Origin: Arenibacter sp040216555
Lineage (GTDB): Bacteria > Bacteroidota > Bacteroidia > Flavobacteriales > Flavobacteriaceae
Direction of reading: 5' to 3'
NCBI GenBank assembly: GCA_040216555.1
Contig: JAVJOW010000024.1
Coordinates: 1 to 64,000 of the forward strand
DNA: 64,000 nucleotides
Positions within the stretch are counted from its first letter, which is position 1. Each line of letters begins with the position of its first letter. The position numbers and the translations under genes are program-made. Under the pieces are notes generated by a model. The model was not told where the DNA came from and made no database searches. It saw nothing but the letters and a program-made list of their open reading frames with translations. This document shows positions 34,567 through 42,751 of this stretch, piece by piece.

Positions 34567-35844
34567 CTAATCCATGATAAACTTGGCCCCCAATTCAAAT
34601 ATACTGGCACTTAAACCGGTGGTCCTTTCGTATTGGTTAAACCTAAAACTAATACTCTTTAAACCGAATTTCCACACCTTGCTCTGGGTAAATATATCCT
34701 TGTAGGTAATGCCAAAACCATATTGATTACTATCAAATTTGGAGAGGTCGTAATCAGAGGTATAGTATTCATAGGTTGATAATGCCGTTTCCTTGGGGTA
34801 AAAATAATCGGAGGCTGTTTGGGTATAATAACGGTACATAGGATAAACCGTAAACTTTTCGGATATTTTTATGGGTATTTCCAAATTTCCCGTATAAGCG
34901 GTAACCCCCCAATCGTCATAATAGTATCTAAAATAAGTACGAAGGGTTATAAATTCATTTAAATAGTAGGAAATACGGCCACCAACAGGAACTTTGAATC
35001 TATTGAACGGTAATTTTTCTACGTTATCCGCTAACTGAAATTCTTCAATATAGAAGTCGCCCCTGTCCTGTAAATATACCCTTTGGTGCGGGGTAGACAA
35101 TAACCCTTCCTGAAAAACTAAGTCCAAGGAAAGTGAAGCTTGCAAACGCTTGGTAATTATTTGGGAAAAATTAAGGGATAAGGAATAAGAATTCCTATTC
35201 AGCTGGTTGAATTCATTGAACAGGGGAGAATAGGTGCCTGTTCCAGTAATTCGATTATCAAAAAAACCTTCACGGAGTTCAATCGGGTATTGCGGTTTAT
35301 AGGTGTCCAAATATACCTGCCCACTTAATCCCAATTCTGTGTTTTTTTCGTTCATGAGATGGGTGTATCCACCTCCAAAACCTAGTGAAAAGTAATCGTA
35401 TTCGGCAGATACCGCTATATTGCCACTAACAATTTTATTTCGGTCCTTGGAACTATGGGTAAAGGTGGGGTGAAAATAAGTCAGGGCATCACTACGGGAT
35501 GCACCCGAAGATTCTACCCACGGACTGGCTGCTTTGTTACCGTCGAAGGGGTTAATATTACTGGAGGAGGCCGAGGTGTAGGCAGATATTCCTGCGTCCA
35601 GACTTAGTACGTTATCTTCACCGATGGGGATGCTTACAATAATCGTAGGGGTCATATCCGTTAATTTTTCTGTTCCCTCCCCTCCGGTTACAGCGGCATT
35701 GTTCCCGTCCTGACAGTAATAACTATACAGCAATTCCACCTCAGGGGTCTCCAACACTTTTTTAATATACTCTTGATTATTTCCTTGGGAAAATCCTCCC
35801 CAGGAAATCAACCCAAAAAATACTATATATCCTATTCCTTTCAT
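34567..35844 (-). CDS. DUF3570 outer-membrane beta-barrel protein
   Basis: 425 residues with a signal peptide ending near GGFSQ. The mature protein is a series of amphipathic beta strands ending in an aromatic-rich strand and is recognised as DUF3570. Residues 111-118 (ESSGASRS) resemble the SGA[ST] sequence to which ApbE attaches FMN in other proteins, and apbE is in the same operon. It is the last gene of a five-gene set (Rieske-like, thioredoxin-like, ApbE, DUF4266, DUF3570). Electron transfer across or at the outer membrane is a plausible role; it is inference. Confidence 0.87.
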   Translation of the reverse strand: MKGIGYIVFFGLISWGGFSQGNNQEYIKKVLETPEVELLYSYYCQDGNNAAVTGGEGTEKLTDMTPTIIVSIPIGEDNVLSLDAGISAYTSASSSNINPFDGNKAASPWVESSGASRSDALTYFHPTFTHSSKDRNKIVSGNIAVSAEYDYFSLGFGGGYTHLMNEKNTELGLSGQVYLDTYKPQYPIELREGFFDNRITGTGTYSPLFNEFNQLNRNSYSLSLNFSQIITKRLQASLSLDLVFQEGLLSTPHQRVYLQDRGDFYIEEFQLADNVEKLPFNRFKVPVGGRISYYLNEFITLRTYFRYYYDDWGVTAYTGNLEIPIKISEKFTVYPMYRYYTQTASDYFYPKETALSTYEYYTSDYDLSKFDSNQYGFGITYKDIFTQSKVWKFGLKSISFRFNQYERTTGLSASIFELGAKFIMD

Positions 35845-35850
35845 TCTATT

Positions 35851-36060
35851 TTAATTGCATCCGCAGCCACCACCTGTTTTGCCTCCATTGGCACCTGCAG
35901 CAGCTTCCCGATATATGTGAAAATTAGTTTCGAACCGCTCCAAGCTTTTGGTAGCCAAGTCCATTTCTTCATCGTTGAGGTATACTTTGTCATATTCCCT
36001 AACCGCAACACATGAGGATAGTGATAAAAAGCCAATAATTAGTATGATAAAATGTCGCAT
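35851..36060 (-). CDS. DUF4266 small lipoprotein
   Basis: 69 residues when started at the ATG at 36060; the longer frame to 36123 lies inside apbE. The lipoprotein signal has Cys17 (SLSSC), and the protein ends in a Gly-rich tail with a CGC motif (TGGGCGCN). DUF4266 proteins are found next to DUF3570 and ApbE. The terminal Cys pair may bind a metal or form a redox-active disulfide serviced by the adjacent thioredoxin-like protein (inference). Spaced 4 bases from apbE and 6 from the DUF3570 gene. Confidence 0.85.
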   Translation of the reverse strand: MRHFIILIIGFLSLSSCVAVREYDKVYLNDEEMDLATKSLERFETNFHIYREAAAGANGGKTGGGCGCN

Positions 36061-36064
36061 GGCG

Positions 36065-37054
36065 TTATTGGGTTTTGTTAAGTTCAATGTTTTCAGAATT
36101 GTGTATATGATTTTCATCATCAATAATAATGCACTCTACTCCTTTAATTTGGTTTATCATGTTAAGTCCGGTTTCCACTCCGGTTATAAAAACGGAGGTG
36201 GCCAGCGCATCACACAATTCAGCACTAGGGGCAAAAATGGTGACACTTAGAATACCCGTGGAGGGGTAACCGGTTCTGGGGTCAATAATATGGCTGTATT
36301 TTACCCCATTGAAAGTGACGTATTTTTCGTAATTACCGGAGGTGGCAACAGCAGCATTGACAACAGGGAACCAAGAGAATATGTTGTCTTTGTTAAGAGG
36401 ATTGGTAATGCCCACCATCCAATCGGTTCCATCGGGTTGTTTTCCCCATGTGGTCAGGTCCCCTGAGGCGTTAATAATTCCGGACTTAACACCATCGGCT
36501 TTGAGCATACTTCTTACCTTATCGGCGGCATAGCCTTTTCCAATGGCACCAAAACCTATTTTCATACCCTCCAACTTTAAAAACACCGTTTGTGCCTTTT
36601 TGTCAAGCACAATGTTTTGGTAACCGATCTTGGCAACAGAATTTTCGATGTCTTCCTTGGGGGGCATTTCCGTCATGCTGCCATCATATCTCCAGACCTT
36701 ATCAATGGAGGCATAGGTAATATCGAAGGCACCGTCCGTAATTTTGGAGATGGTGATGCATCGCTCAATAAGATCTATTAATTCTTGATCAACTTTTACG
36801 GGTTTAATCCCGGCATTTAGATTGATCGCTGAGGTCTGTGAGCTGGGAATCCATGAGGAAATCAATTTTTCAATTCTAGAGATCTCCTCTATGGCCTTAT
36901 CTATATAGCGGTTAGAGGTAACTTCATCTTGGGCAACTATGGTAATATCGAACCTACTTCCCATTAATTTTGTGGTCCGTCTATGTGCTATTTCCTGAGC
37001 AAAAACGAAACATGGGATTAAAATTGCAATTGCGATTAATAAGGGGTTTCTCAA
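36065..37054 (-). CDS. apbE: FAD:protein FMN transferase (ApbE)
   Basis: 329 residues with a signal peptide ending at FVFAQ, so it acts outside the cytoplasm. The family motifs are visible: HRRTTKLMGSRFDITI at the start, GFGAIGKGYAADKVRSML, INASGDLTTWG and a C-terminal SVFITGVETG. ApbE cleaves FAD and transfers FMN onto a Thr or Ser of partner proteins. It overlaps the thioredoxin-like gene by four bases and precedes DUF4266 and DUF3570 genes, which are the obvious candidate substrates. No Nqr or Rnf gene is in the window. Confidence 0.92.
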   Translation of the reverse strand: MRNPLLIAIAILIPCFVFAQEIAHRRTTKLMGSRFDITIVAQDEVTSNRYIDKAIEEISRIEKLISSWIPSSQTSAINLNAGIKPVKVDQELIDLIERCITISKITDGAFDITYASIDKVWRYDGSMTEMPPKEDIENSVAKIGYQNIVLDKKAQTVFLKLEGMKIGFGAIGKGYAADKVRSMLKADGVKSGIINASGDLTTWGKQPDGTDWMVGITNPLNKDNIFSWFPVVNAAVATSGNYEKYVTFNGVKYSHIIDPRTGYPSTGILSVTIFAPSAELCDALATSVFITGVETGLNMINQIKGVECIIIDDENHIHNSENIELNKTQ

Positions 37055-37485
37055 CCTTCGAACGATTTTAAAAGTGCAATATATTCTTTGACGGATATAT
37101 TTTTATATCCAGTTTGGCCCAAGATATTCCCATTGGGATCTAATACGAGGACCAATGGGAAGTATCCGTTTTTATTATATTTTTCTGCGAGTTGGGCGTT
37201 TTTATTTTTTTGTTCCTCTGGGAGCTGGTTTGCTTTTTTTCTAGGAAAATCTGCTCTGAGCATGGTCCAATGGTCTTTGGCGTAATCCTGAAATTCCGAA
37301 GATTGCCAAATACTCTTGTCCAATTTAATGCATGGCGCACACCAATCGGAGCCAGAAAAGACCAACACTACATTTTGATGTTTTTTTTCGGCCAGGGCAG
37401 CTGCGTCCGACCAATTACTTTCCCATTTTTGAGCCATCATGAGACTGGACAGAAGAAGGGTCATTATCAAAATCGATTTTTGCAT
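37051..37485 (-). CDS. Thioredoxin-fold secreted protein
   Basis: 144 residues with a signal peptide (ending near MMAQ) and a thioredoxin-like domain. The active site is WCAPC (Trp48, Cys49, Cys52) and the cis-Pro region is NGYFPLVLVLD. It is secreted, so it works in the periplasm. It overlaps apbE by four bases and is 35 bases downstream of the Rieske-like gene. A reductant role for the CGC tail of DUF4266 is a guess from context. Confidence 0.88.
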   Translation of the reverse strand: MQKSILIMTLLLSSLMMAQKWESNWSDAAALAEKKHQNVVLVFSGSDWCAPCIKLDKSIWQSSEFQDYAKDHWTMLRADFPRKKANQLPEEQKNKNAQLAEKYNKNGYFPLVLVLDPNGNILGQTGYKNISVKEYIALLKSFEG

Positions 37486-37520
37486 AAGGCGGGGGTTTAA
37501 TATTATAAAGGTATTATTTT

Positions 37521-37973
37521 TTAAGTGGAAACTGTCAAAACATTTCCGTTAAGACTAGTCGTATAAATCTTGAGTCCCTTACGTCCGTCGGTATTTAAAC
37601 CTTTTCCATTTTGGTCGAATCGAGCATTGTGTTCACCACAAAAGAATTCATTATTTTTAAAAACTACTTTCTTTTTGTATTCATGACTGCATACAACCGT
37701 GGCGGCAACATATTTACCTTGCAGATTTTTGGCTACAACTACATTATTCTTAATAATGTAGCCGCCATTATTTTGAAGTTTACTTGCCTCAGAGGCGGAG
37801 AGGTCAATGCTAAACGAGGTTGCGTTAGTGCTTGGGCTGTTGGCAGGCGAGGTAGCACCTTCAAGCACCGTGGTGGGATCCAGTTCTTCTTTTAGGCAAC
37901 TTCCTAGACAACTAAAGGTTACTGCCAAAGCAGCTCCTGCTCCAATAGATTTGAGAAATTCTTTACGTTCCAT
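37521..37973 (-). CDS. Rieske-type [2Fe-2S] protein
   Basis: 150 residues. The N-terminus (MERKEFLKSIGAGAALAV ... CLGSC) looks like a lipoprotein or Tat-like leader. The C-terminal half has the Rieske cluster ligands: Cys95 and His97 (VCSHE), then Cys112 and His115 (FCGEHNARFDQNG). It is the first gene of the operon and probably hands electrons to or from the flavinylated partner proteins. It is not part of a bc1 complex here, because no cytochrome b gene is adjacent. Confidence 0.86.
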   Translation of the reverse strand: MERKEFLKSIGAGAALAVTFSCLGSCLKEELDPTTVLEGATSPANSPSTNATSFSIDLSASEASKLQNNGGYIIKNNVVVAKNLQGKYVAATVVCSHEYKKKVVFKNNEFFCGEHNARFDQNGKGLNTDGRKGLKIYTTSLNGNVLTVST

Positions 37974-38022
37974 TAGTATAGGGGTTTAACTTTTATGTAT
38001 AACAACTGAAGTTGAAAAAACA

Positions 38023-38030
38023 CAAACCTA
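38023..38030 (-). promoter_or_regulatory. -7 box of the Rieske-Trx-ApbE-DUF4266-DUF3570 operon
   Basis: On the minus strand this reads TAGGTTTG, a perfect TAnnTTTG. It lies about 50 bases upstream of the first gene's ATG at 37973. No TTG is found at the expected spacing. Confidence 0.45.
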
Positions 38031-38101
38031 TACTTATTATTATTTCATTATTTTTAATAATTCCTTAAAGTCCCAAGAATTAGCAGGCATTTAGGATAGT
38101 A

Positions 38102-39016
38102 TTATTTCTGAATATTTTTTAACCATCCTACCCATTGATCGGTCCATGTAGCCAAATGTGCTTCTTGCAGGCCCAAGGCAAATCCGTGACCGCCGGTTGG
38201 ATAGATATGCATTTCTGCGGGAACTTGGTTCTTAATCAAGGCGGAATAGAATAAAAGGCTATTTTCTACAGGTACTGCTTTATCATCCGAGGCGTGCAAT
38301 AAAAACGTAGGAGGGGTATCGGTAGTGACCTGTAATTCGTTGGAGAAATGATCTACCATTTTTTGGGTTGGATTATCTCCCAGTAAGTTTTTTCTGGAGC
38401 CTCCATGGGTATTTGGTTCCCCCATAGTGATTACGGGATAGGCCAAGGTCATAAAATCGGGTCGTGCACTTAGGTTATCAATGGTATCTTTTTTAGGATA
38501 CACCTCTTCATTATAGTGGGTACCCAAGGTGGAAGCCAAATGCCCACCTGCTGAAAAGCCAATTATACCAACGTTGTTGGGATCAATATTCCATTCAATA
38601 GCTTTGGATCGCACCATCCTTATTGCTCGTTGTGCATCTTGTAGGGGTACTACGTGAATATCTGTTTGTGATTTTGTACTTGGCAAACGATATTTTACAA
38701 CGATTCCGGCAATGCCCTTGCCATTAAGTAATTTTGCAAAATCGGTTCCTTCCCAGTCATAGGCCAGAATACCGTAACCACCTCCTGGGAAAATTAATAC
38801 CGCCTGCCCAGTGGCATTTTTTTTGGCGGGTAGATACACCTCGATCTGAGGCACCTGCACTTTGGCTATCCTTACAATGTCCGCGCTTACTACCTCTTCT
38901 TTTTCATCTGTTTTGATGGAGTTGGGAATGTTGTTGGGCCAAAGTGGAAGTACGGTATTTTGTGCAAAAGTGGTCATAGAAAATAAACAGCTAAAAAGGA
39001 AAAAGAATGGTTTCAT
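38102..39016 (-). CDS. Secreted alpha/beta hydrolase (BD-FAE/acetylxylan-esterase-like)
   Basis: 304 residues with a signal peptide ending at TTFAQ. The oxyanion motif PGGGYG (about 77-82), nucleophile Ser155 in GFSAGG, an Asp in HASDD (244 or 245) and His277 in GGHGFA complete a catalytic triad. The family removes acetyl or other acyl groups from plant or algal polysaccharides, so it may assist polysaccharide breakdown. It stands alone, upstream of a long repeat-containing spacer. Confidence 0.85.
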   Translation of the reverse strand: MKPFFFLFSCLFSMTTFAQNTVLPLWPNNIPNSIKTDEKEEVVSADIVRIAKVQVPQIEVYLPAKKNATGQAVLIFPGGGYGILAYDWEGTDFAKLLNGKGIAGIVVKYRLPSTKSQTDIHVVPLQDAQRAIRMVRSKAIEWNIDPNNVGIIGFSAGGHLASTLGTHYNEEVYPKKDTIDNLSARPDFMTLAYPVITMGEPNTHGGSRKNLLGDNPTQKMVDHFSNELQVTTDTPPTFLLHASDDKAVPVENSLLFYSALIKNQVPAEMHIYPTGGHGFALGLQEAHLATWTDQWVGWLKNIQK

Positions 39017-39292
39017 CTTAATTTTTGAATAGGTTGATATGGTTAAAGATAGAAAATATCGTTGAACAAGATGGGTTAAAGATTTTCGAGAGCATCCCAG
39101 CCCATAAAAAGGGTTTTTAACAGCGACTTTTGTCGCTATAAGGTCTAAATTTTTGATGCCACTAAGATATTAAAAATAATATATTGATATGTACTGGTTA
39201 TTATGAGTTTTGTAAAATACTGATTAATAGTGGTTTGTGTGTTTGTCAGGTCCCTTAATACCCTTTTAGAGGCACGTCCATAGTATAGGGCT

Positions 39293-39337
39293 CCTTCCCT
39301 TGGTTAAGGGAAGGTGGATCCTGCGTCCAAGCGCAGG
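39293..39337. repeat. Paired hairpin repeat element
   Basis: CCTTCCCTT (39293-39301) pairs with AAGGGAAGG (39306-39314), and CCTGCG (39320-39325) pairs with CGCAGG (39332-39337). GGCT and AGCC bracket the pair at about 39289 and 39355. The structure looks like a mobile intergenic repeat rather than a terminator. Confidence 0.6.
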
Positions 39338-39441
39338 AGAGGGAAGGGATTGAAAGCCCAGGACAACTGAAAAAGCTTATAGCCTATACAATTCCTTAAG
39401 CAAAACCACCGAGAGTTATATTAAACATTAAGTACCAGTCA

Positions 39442-39492
39442 AGTATGTGCGACTTCTCGTCGTCCAGGAAAAGGGGACTTTGTGGAAGTGAC
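39442..39492 (+). repeat. Degenerate direct repeat, copy 1
   Basis: The copy carries GCGACTTCTC, then TCC and GGAAAAGGGGAC, then GGAAGTG. The same blocks recur in order at 39642-39704. Confidence 0.55.
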
Positions 39493-39499
39493 TACCGCA

Positions 39500-39530
39500 T
39501 TCATTTCGACCAGAGGGAGAAATCACACAA
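39500..39530. repeat. ATTTCGACC-type intergenic repeat
   Basis: TTCATTTCGACC, a short spacer and GAGAAATCACAC resemble the CATTTCGA...GAGAAATC repeats that are scattered between genes in many Bacteroidetes. Recognised from general familiarity, not from a search. Confidence 0.4.
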
Positions 39531-39641
39531 GTGGCTAATCTGAAGGCTCACTGATACCCGTAAAAGAGAAATATTATGAGCTGAATAACATGTGTAGCTG
39601 CACTCAAAGTTAAGGGATAGCTAAATCCTTTATGAGCACGA

Positions 39642-39704
39642 AATATGCGCGACTTCTCTCCCGATAATCATCGGGAGTCCTGAAAAGGGGACGCTATTGA
39701 AGTG
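39642..39704 (+). repeat. Degenerate direct repeat, copy 2 with inserted hairpin
   Basis: The copy carries GCGACTTCTC, GAAAAGGGGAC and GAAGTGGC in the same order as copy 1, but has an additional TCCCGAT/ATCGGGA hairpin (about 39659-39677) in the middle. That hairpin resembles the core of the one at 34471-34500. Confidence 0.55.
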
Positions 39705-39727
39705 GCTAATAAGCGTCCTATTAGGCC

Positions 39728-41950
39728 TTAGTTTTGCTTTGTAGCAATTTCTATTACTCCGTTTTTCGCCAACTTTCCATATCTTTTTGTTATCCCTGTA
39801 CTTGGGGGATAGGTGCTGATGTACTCAACTTCCGAATATTTCATGGTAGGTACATAATTTTTTCCTTTGTTTACACCGTTGACAAAAATCACTGCTTTTT
39901 CCATCCCCTGCTTTCTATATGAACTTAAATCCAATATATCATCCGGGTCGTTCATATTAATGCCGTAACTTACTTTCCATTTACTATTTGGAGTAGTGAC
40001 ATCTTCACCTTTTATGTCCGCAATACTTTCATCGGACCCTTTTGCAGTTGTGGTCCAATTGGCGTTGGGTTGTACGGTATTGATGTTACTACTTGACTTG
40101 GCCTTCCATTCACTTTTTTTTGTAGTGATCTCCACTACCCCATTTTTTTCTCCTTTTTTGCCGTATTTATTCAAGGCTGCTTCATCTTTTAAAACGTTCA
40201 TACTTTCAATTGAACTTGGGGGGATACTGCCCATGTCAAAATCTTCATCCTTTATAACTCCATCTATAACAAATAATGGCTCCTTATCGGATTTAATATA
40301 GTTGGGTTGGTTATTGGCGGTGTTTTCTCCCGCAATTAATGAATTGTGATTAGCTTTAGTCGTGATTTCTATCGCGCCATCTTTTGCTTTTTCACCATAT
40401 TTAGTTGTGGCTGATGTTCCTTTCAGTACATTAATACTGTGAATATTGGAAGGGTCAATACCAGTGGCCTTGGAGGCTACTTCAACTTCTTTTCCATCAA
40501 CAATGTATATTGGGTTTATAGGGCCACTAACATTGGACGTGGATGATGCTTTGATATTGTTAGTTTCAAAACCATTGTTGGTTTTTTTATTTTTTTGATA
40601 GGTCTTAAGTCCTTTCATATGGTCATATTCCTTTGACCAATGACCCATAGAAATAATTTTATTTTCCTTATCGGTTTCAATATATATTGAAAATGGTTTT
40701 ATTCCACTAAGATCATTAAATGTATTGGTGCCGGTCATGGAAGACATTTCAGTTTTGGATACAGTGAACGAAGATGATATATTTATTATTACACCTTGTT
40801 GATTACGCTGAATATCTGCAAAGGATTGGGAAACGCTATAAACATTTTTAAGTGTGTTGGAGATTTTATCCAGGTCTTTATTGGTGCTGGTTTTTTTAAT
40901 GATAAATTCAACTTTGGTGGTTTCCTTGGACAATTTTGCCTGTCGGGGACTTTCTTCTTTTTTTGGATCTTTTAACTGTGCAAGAGTATCCTTGTTGGTG
41001 CTGTTTTTATCAAGAGTAAATTCAACTTTGGTGGTGTCTGTAACGCCGTTTTCAATTGATGATTCTTGTACGTTGGTTGGGATGTTTAAGCGTGTTATGG
41101 TTTTGGTATTAAAGGCCACCAAAAAGTAGGCAAGGAAAGGTACTACTAGGCTAAATTTCCAAGCTTTGAGTGTGTTTGATCTGTTTTTGTTTAACATGAC
41201 GATTCGTTTTTTGATTGATGAATTAAAAAATGGATTGATGATCGATGAATATTGTGAGTTTTCTGAAGAATTTTTCAGCAATAAGTATTGATATTCCTTA
41301 GAGCTTTCCATGTTTTTTGTAACATACTGGTCGGCTAGGTATTCCAAATTCTGTGATAGTGATTTTTTGTAAAGCCATGCAAACGGATTTACCCATTGAA
41401 AAGCACAAAATAAGTGGATCAACAAGATATCCAAGGAATGCCATTGAAGCACATGTATTTTTTCATGGGCAATGATTTTTTCCATTTCATCGGGTTGGTG
41501 TAGACTAGGATTGTAAACTATAATATTGAAAAATGAAAAGGGAGAGGTGCGGGCCTTGGACTCTATAAATGTAAAGCCGTTGTCATTAACAATAGTCCCT
41601 TGTTTTATCAGCCGCCATACGGATAATAGTTGGATCCCAAGTCGTCCCAGGAAAAGAATGACTCCACAAGCGTAAAGGATTGCAACTAGGTTCCGCCAAT
41701 CAAATTTTGGAGTATTTACAGGAACGGATTCCATAGTCGTGGATTCGGTCAAAGTAAAGGGTATGGGGTCTACTAAGACAATTTCCACAAGTGTCCATAA
41801 GGGAAATAACAAGGCCATAACAATACCGGAAATCAGGAAAACTCTATGTAGTTTAAAAAGGGTCTCCTTTTCTAGGAAAAGCTTAAAGCAGCACCAAAAA
41901 AGGCCTAGAATACCGCTGCTTTTTATCAGGTAAATAAAGAAATCTTCCAT
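39728..41950 (-). CDS. BlaR1/MecR1-like M56 peptidase with three plug-like C-terminal repeats
   Basis: 740 residues. Membrane helices at about 5-25, 37-60, 88-112 and 265-281 frame an M56 zinc protease with HEKIH at 162-166 and the third ligand near Glu203 (NLEYLADQY). The C-terminal extracytoplasmic half is not a penicillin-binding domain. Instead it has three repeats (about 480-533, 558-612 and 686-738), each with an IxVDG- or FVNG-type start, a SIxxINVLK-like centre and a YGxKxxxGxIEIxTK end, which resemble the TonB-box/plug segment of SusC-type receptors. Its start codon overlaps the BlaI-like repressor's stop by one base, so the pair is coupled. It probably senses an outer-membrane or envelope event and cleaves the repressor. 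Confidence 0.87.
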   Translation of the reverse strand: MEDFFIYLIKSSGILGLFWCCFKLFLEKETLFKLHRVFLISGIVMALLFPLWTLVEIVLVDPIPFTLTESTTMESVPVNTPKFDWRNLVAILYACGVILFLGRLGIQLLSVWRLIKQGTIVNDNGFTFIESKARTSPFSFFNIIVYNPSLHQPDEMEKIIAHEKIHVLQWHSLDILLIHLFCAFQWVNPFAWLYKKSLSQNLEYLADQYVTKNMESSKEYQYLLLKNSSENSQYSSIINPFFNSSIKKRIVMLNKNRSNTLKAWKFSLVVPFLAYFLVAFNTKTITRLNIPTNVQESSIENGVTDTTKVEFTLDKNSTNKDTLAQLKDPKKEESPRQAKLSKETTKVEFIIKKTSTNKDLDKISNTLKNVYSVSQSFADIQRNQQGVIINISSSFTVSKTEMSSMTGTNTFNDLSGIKPFSIYIETDKENKIISMGHWSKEYDHMKGLKTYQKNKKTNNGFETNNIKASSTSNVSGPINPIYIVDGKEVEVASKATGIDPSNIHSINVLKGTSATTKYGEKAKDGAIEITTKANHNSLIAGENTANNQPNYIKSDKEPLFVIDGVIKDEDFDMGSIPPSSIESMNVLKDEAALNKYGKKGEKNGVVEITTKKSEWKAKSSSNINTVQPNANWTTTAKGSDESIADIKGEDVTTPNSKWKVSYGINMNDPDDILDLSSYRKQGMEKAVIFVNGVNKGKNYVPTMKYSEVEYISTYPPSTGITKRYGKLAKNGVIEIATKQN

Positions 41951-42309
41951 TAGTTATTTTTTTCAATATGCTTTATAATTTCTTTCAATTCTTCCACACT
42001 GATCTTCTCCTCGGAAGCAAAATGTGATACCAGATTCTTATAGGAACTATTAAAATAGTCTTCAATGGCCCCGCTAATAAATTGTTTTCTGTATTCCTCT
42101 TTGGCAACCACAGGATAGTATTGGTGTGTATTTCCATAGGCCTCATGGGATACATATCCCTTTTCTTCCAAATTTCGAATAATGGTGGAAAGGGTGTTGT
42201 AATGGGGCTTGTCTTTGGTAAATTTGGCTAGTACGTCCTTAACAAATGCCTTCTCCAATTGCCATAAAATTTTCATTACCTCTTCCTCCTTGTTGGTCAA
42301 TTTTTTCAT
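41950..42309 (-). CDS. BlaI/MecI-family transcriptional repressor
   Basis: 119 residues with an N-terminal winged helix (LTNKEEEVMKILWQLEKAF, then YNTLSTIIRNLEEKGYV) and a C-terminal dimerisation helix, typical of BlaI/MecI. It is coupled to the M56 sensor gene. Three evenly spaced palindromes at 42436-42491 upstream fit operators for autorepression. No beta-lactamase gene is nearby, so an antibiotic-resistance role should not be assumed. Its mRNA leader would contain the repeat element at 42335-42422. Confidence 0.92.
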   Translation of the reverse strand: MKKLTNKEEEVMKILWQLEKAFVKDVLAKFTKDKPHYNTLSTIIRNLEEKGYVSHEAYGNTHQYYPVVAKEEYRKQFISGAIEDYFNSSYKNLVSHFASEEKISVEELKEIIKHIEKNN

Positions 42310-42334
42310 TACTTATTTATTTGTCTTTTGTTGG

Positions 42335-42422
42335 GCGTTACGGCACCTGCCGTCAGGCTTTGCGTTGCATGTCCTCGTTCTGGAATCCAGAACTGTGGGC
42401 TTTTTACTCCAATCCTTAACGC
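42335..42422. repeat. Structured intergenic repeat in the blaI-like leader
   Basis: The ends are GCGTTA (42335-42340) and TAACGC (42417-42422), perfect inverted repeats. Inside are a CGGCA/TGCCG hairpin (42341-42352) and a GTTCTGG/CCAGAAC hairpin (42377-42393), giving a cloverleaf-like fold. It resembles the GGGCGTTA ... AATCCTTAACGC repeats scattered in many Flavobacteriaceae genomes (recollection, not a search). It lies between the operators and the start codon, so it would be the 5' leader of the transcript. Confidence 0.65.
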
Positions 42423-42435
42423 AAAATAAACTTAC

Positions 42436-42491
42436 AACTATTATTTTAGTTATACAACTATAAAAATAGTTAAATAACTATTTGTGTAGTT
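42436..42491. promoter_or_regulatory. Three tandem operators with 20-base period
   Basis: AACTA-N6-TAGTT occurs at 42436-42451-equivalent positions three times: arms 42436-42440/42447-42451, 42456-42460/42467-42471 and 42476-42480/42487-42491. The period is exactly 20 bases, close to two helical turns, so dimers would line up on one face. A 7-of-8 -7 box (TTATTTTG, 42422-42429, minus) lies just downstream. The likely ligand is the BlaI-like repressor. Confidence 0.75.
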
Positions 42492-42751
42492 TTTTATGTT
42501 TCGGGCTAAATTGAAGGGTCAGTAGATCTTACAATCTAAAAAATTTAGGCATGGACTTTTAAGATTACCAGATCCACACAGAAGAATTGGGCGTTCAAAA
42601 AGCTTTTGATTGGTTTTGTTCAAAATAGTATTCCAGATAGGATATAATCAAAGGTTTTTGTGTATCTTTTTAAATTTAGGAAGACTATAGGACTCCAGTT
42701 TTTCATTTGATTCCCGGTAAAATTACTTTAATAATATAACTAAATAAAAAT

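Larger units (their letters stand above)
39017..39727. other. Repeat-rich intergenic region without genes
   Basis: About 700 bases without a credible gene. It contains several inverted and direct repeats (listed separately) that resemble dispersed flavobacterial intergenic repeats. It ends one base before the stop codon of the BlaR1-like gene. Confidence 0.65.

Noticed and set aside
39241..39727. tRNA, rRNA or small RNA gene
   Set aside because: The hairpins do not form a tRNA and no conserved rRNA segment is present; the repeats explain the structure.
39728..42309. Beta-lactam resistance module
   Set aside because: The sensor lacks a penicillin-binding domain and no beta-lactamase gene is nearby.
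42436..42491. Possible CRISPR-like array
   Set aside because: Only three short palindromic units with no unique spacers and no cas genes nearby; they fit tandem operators.
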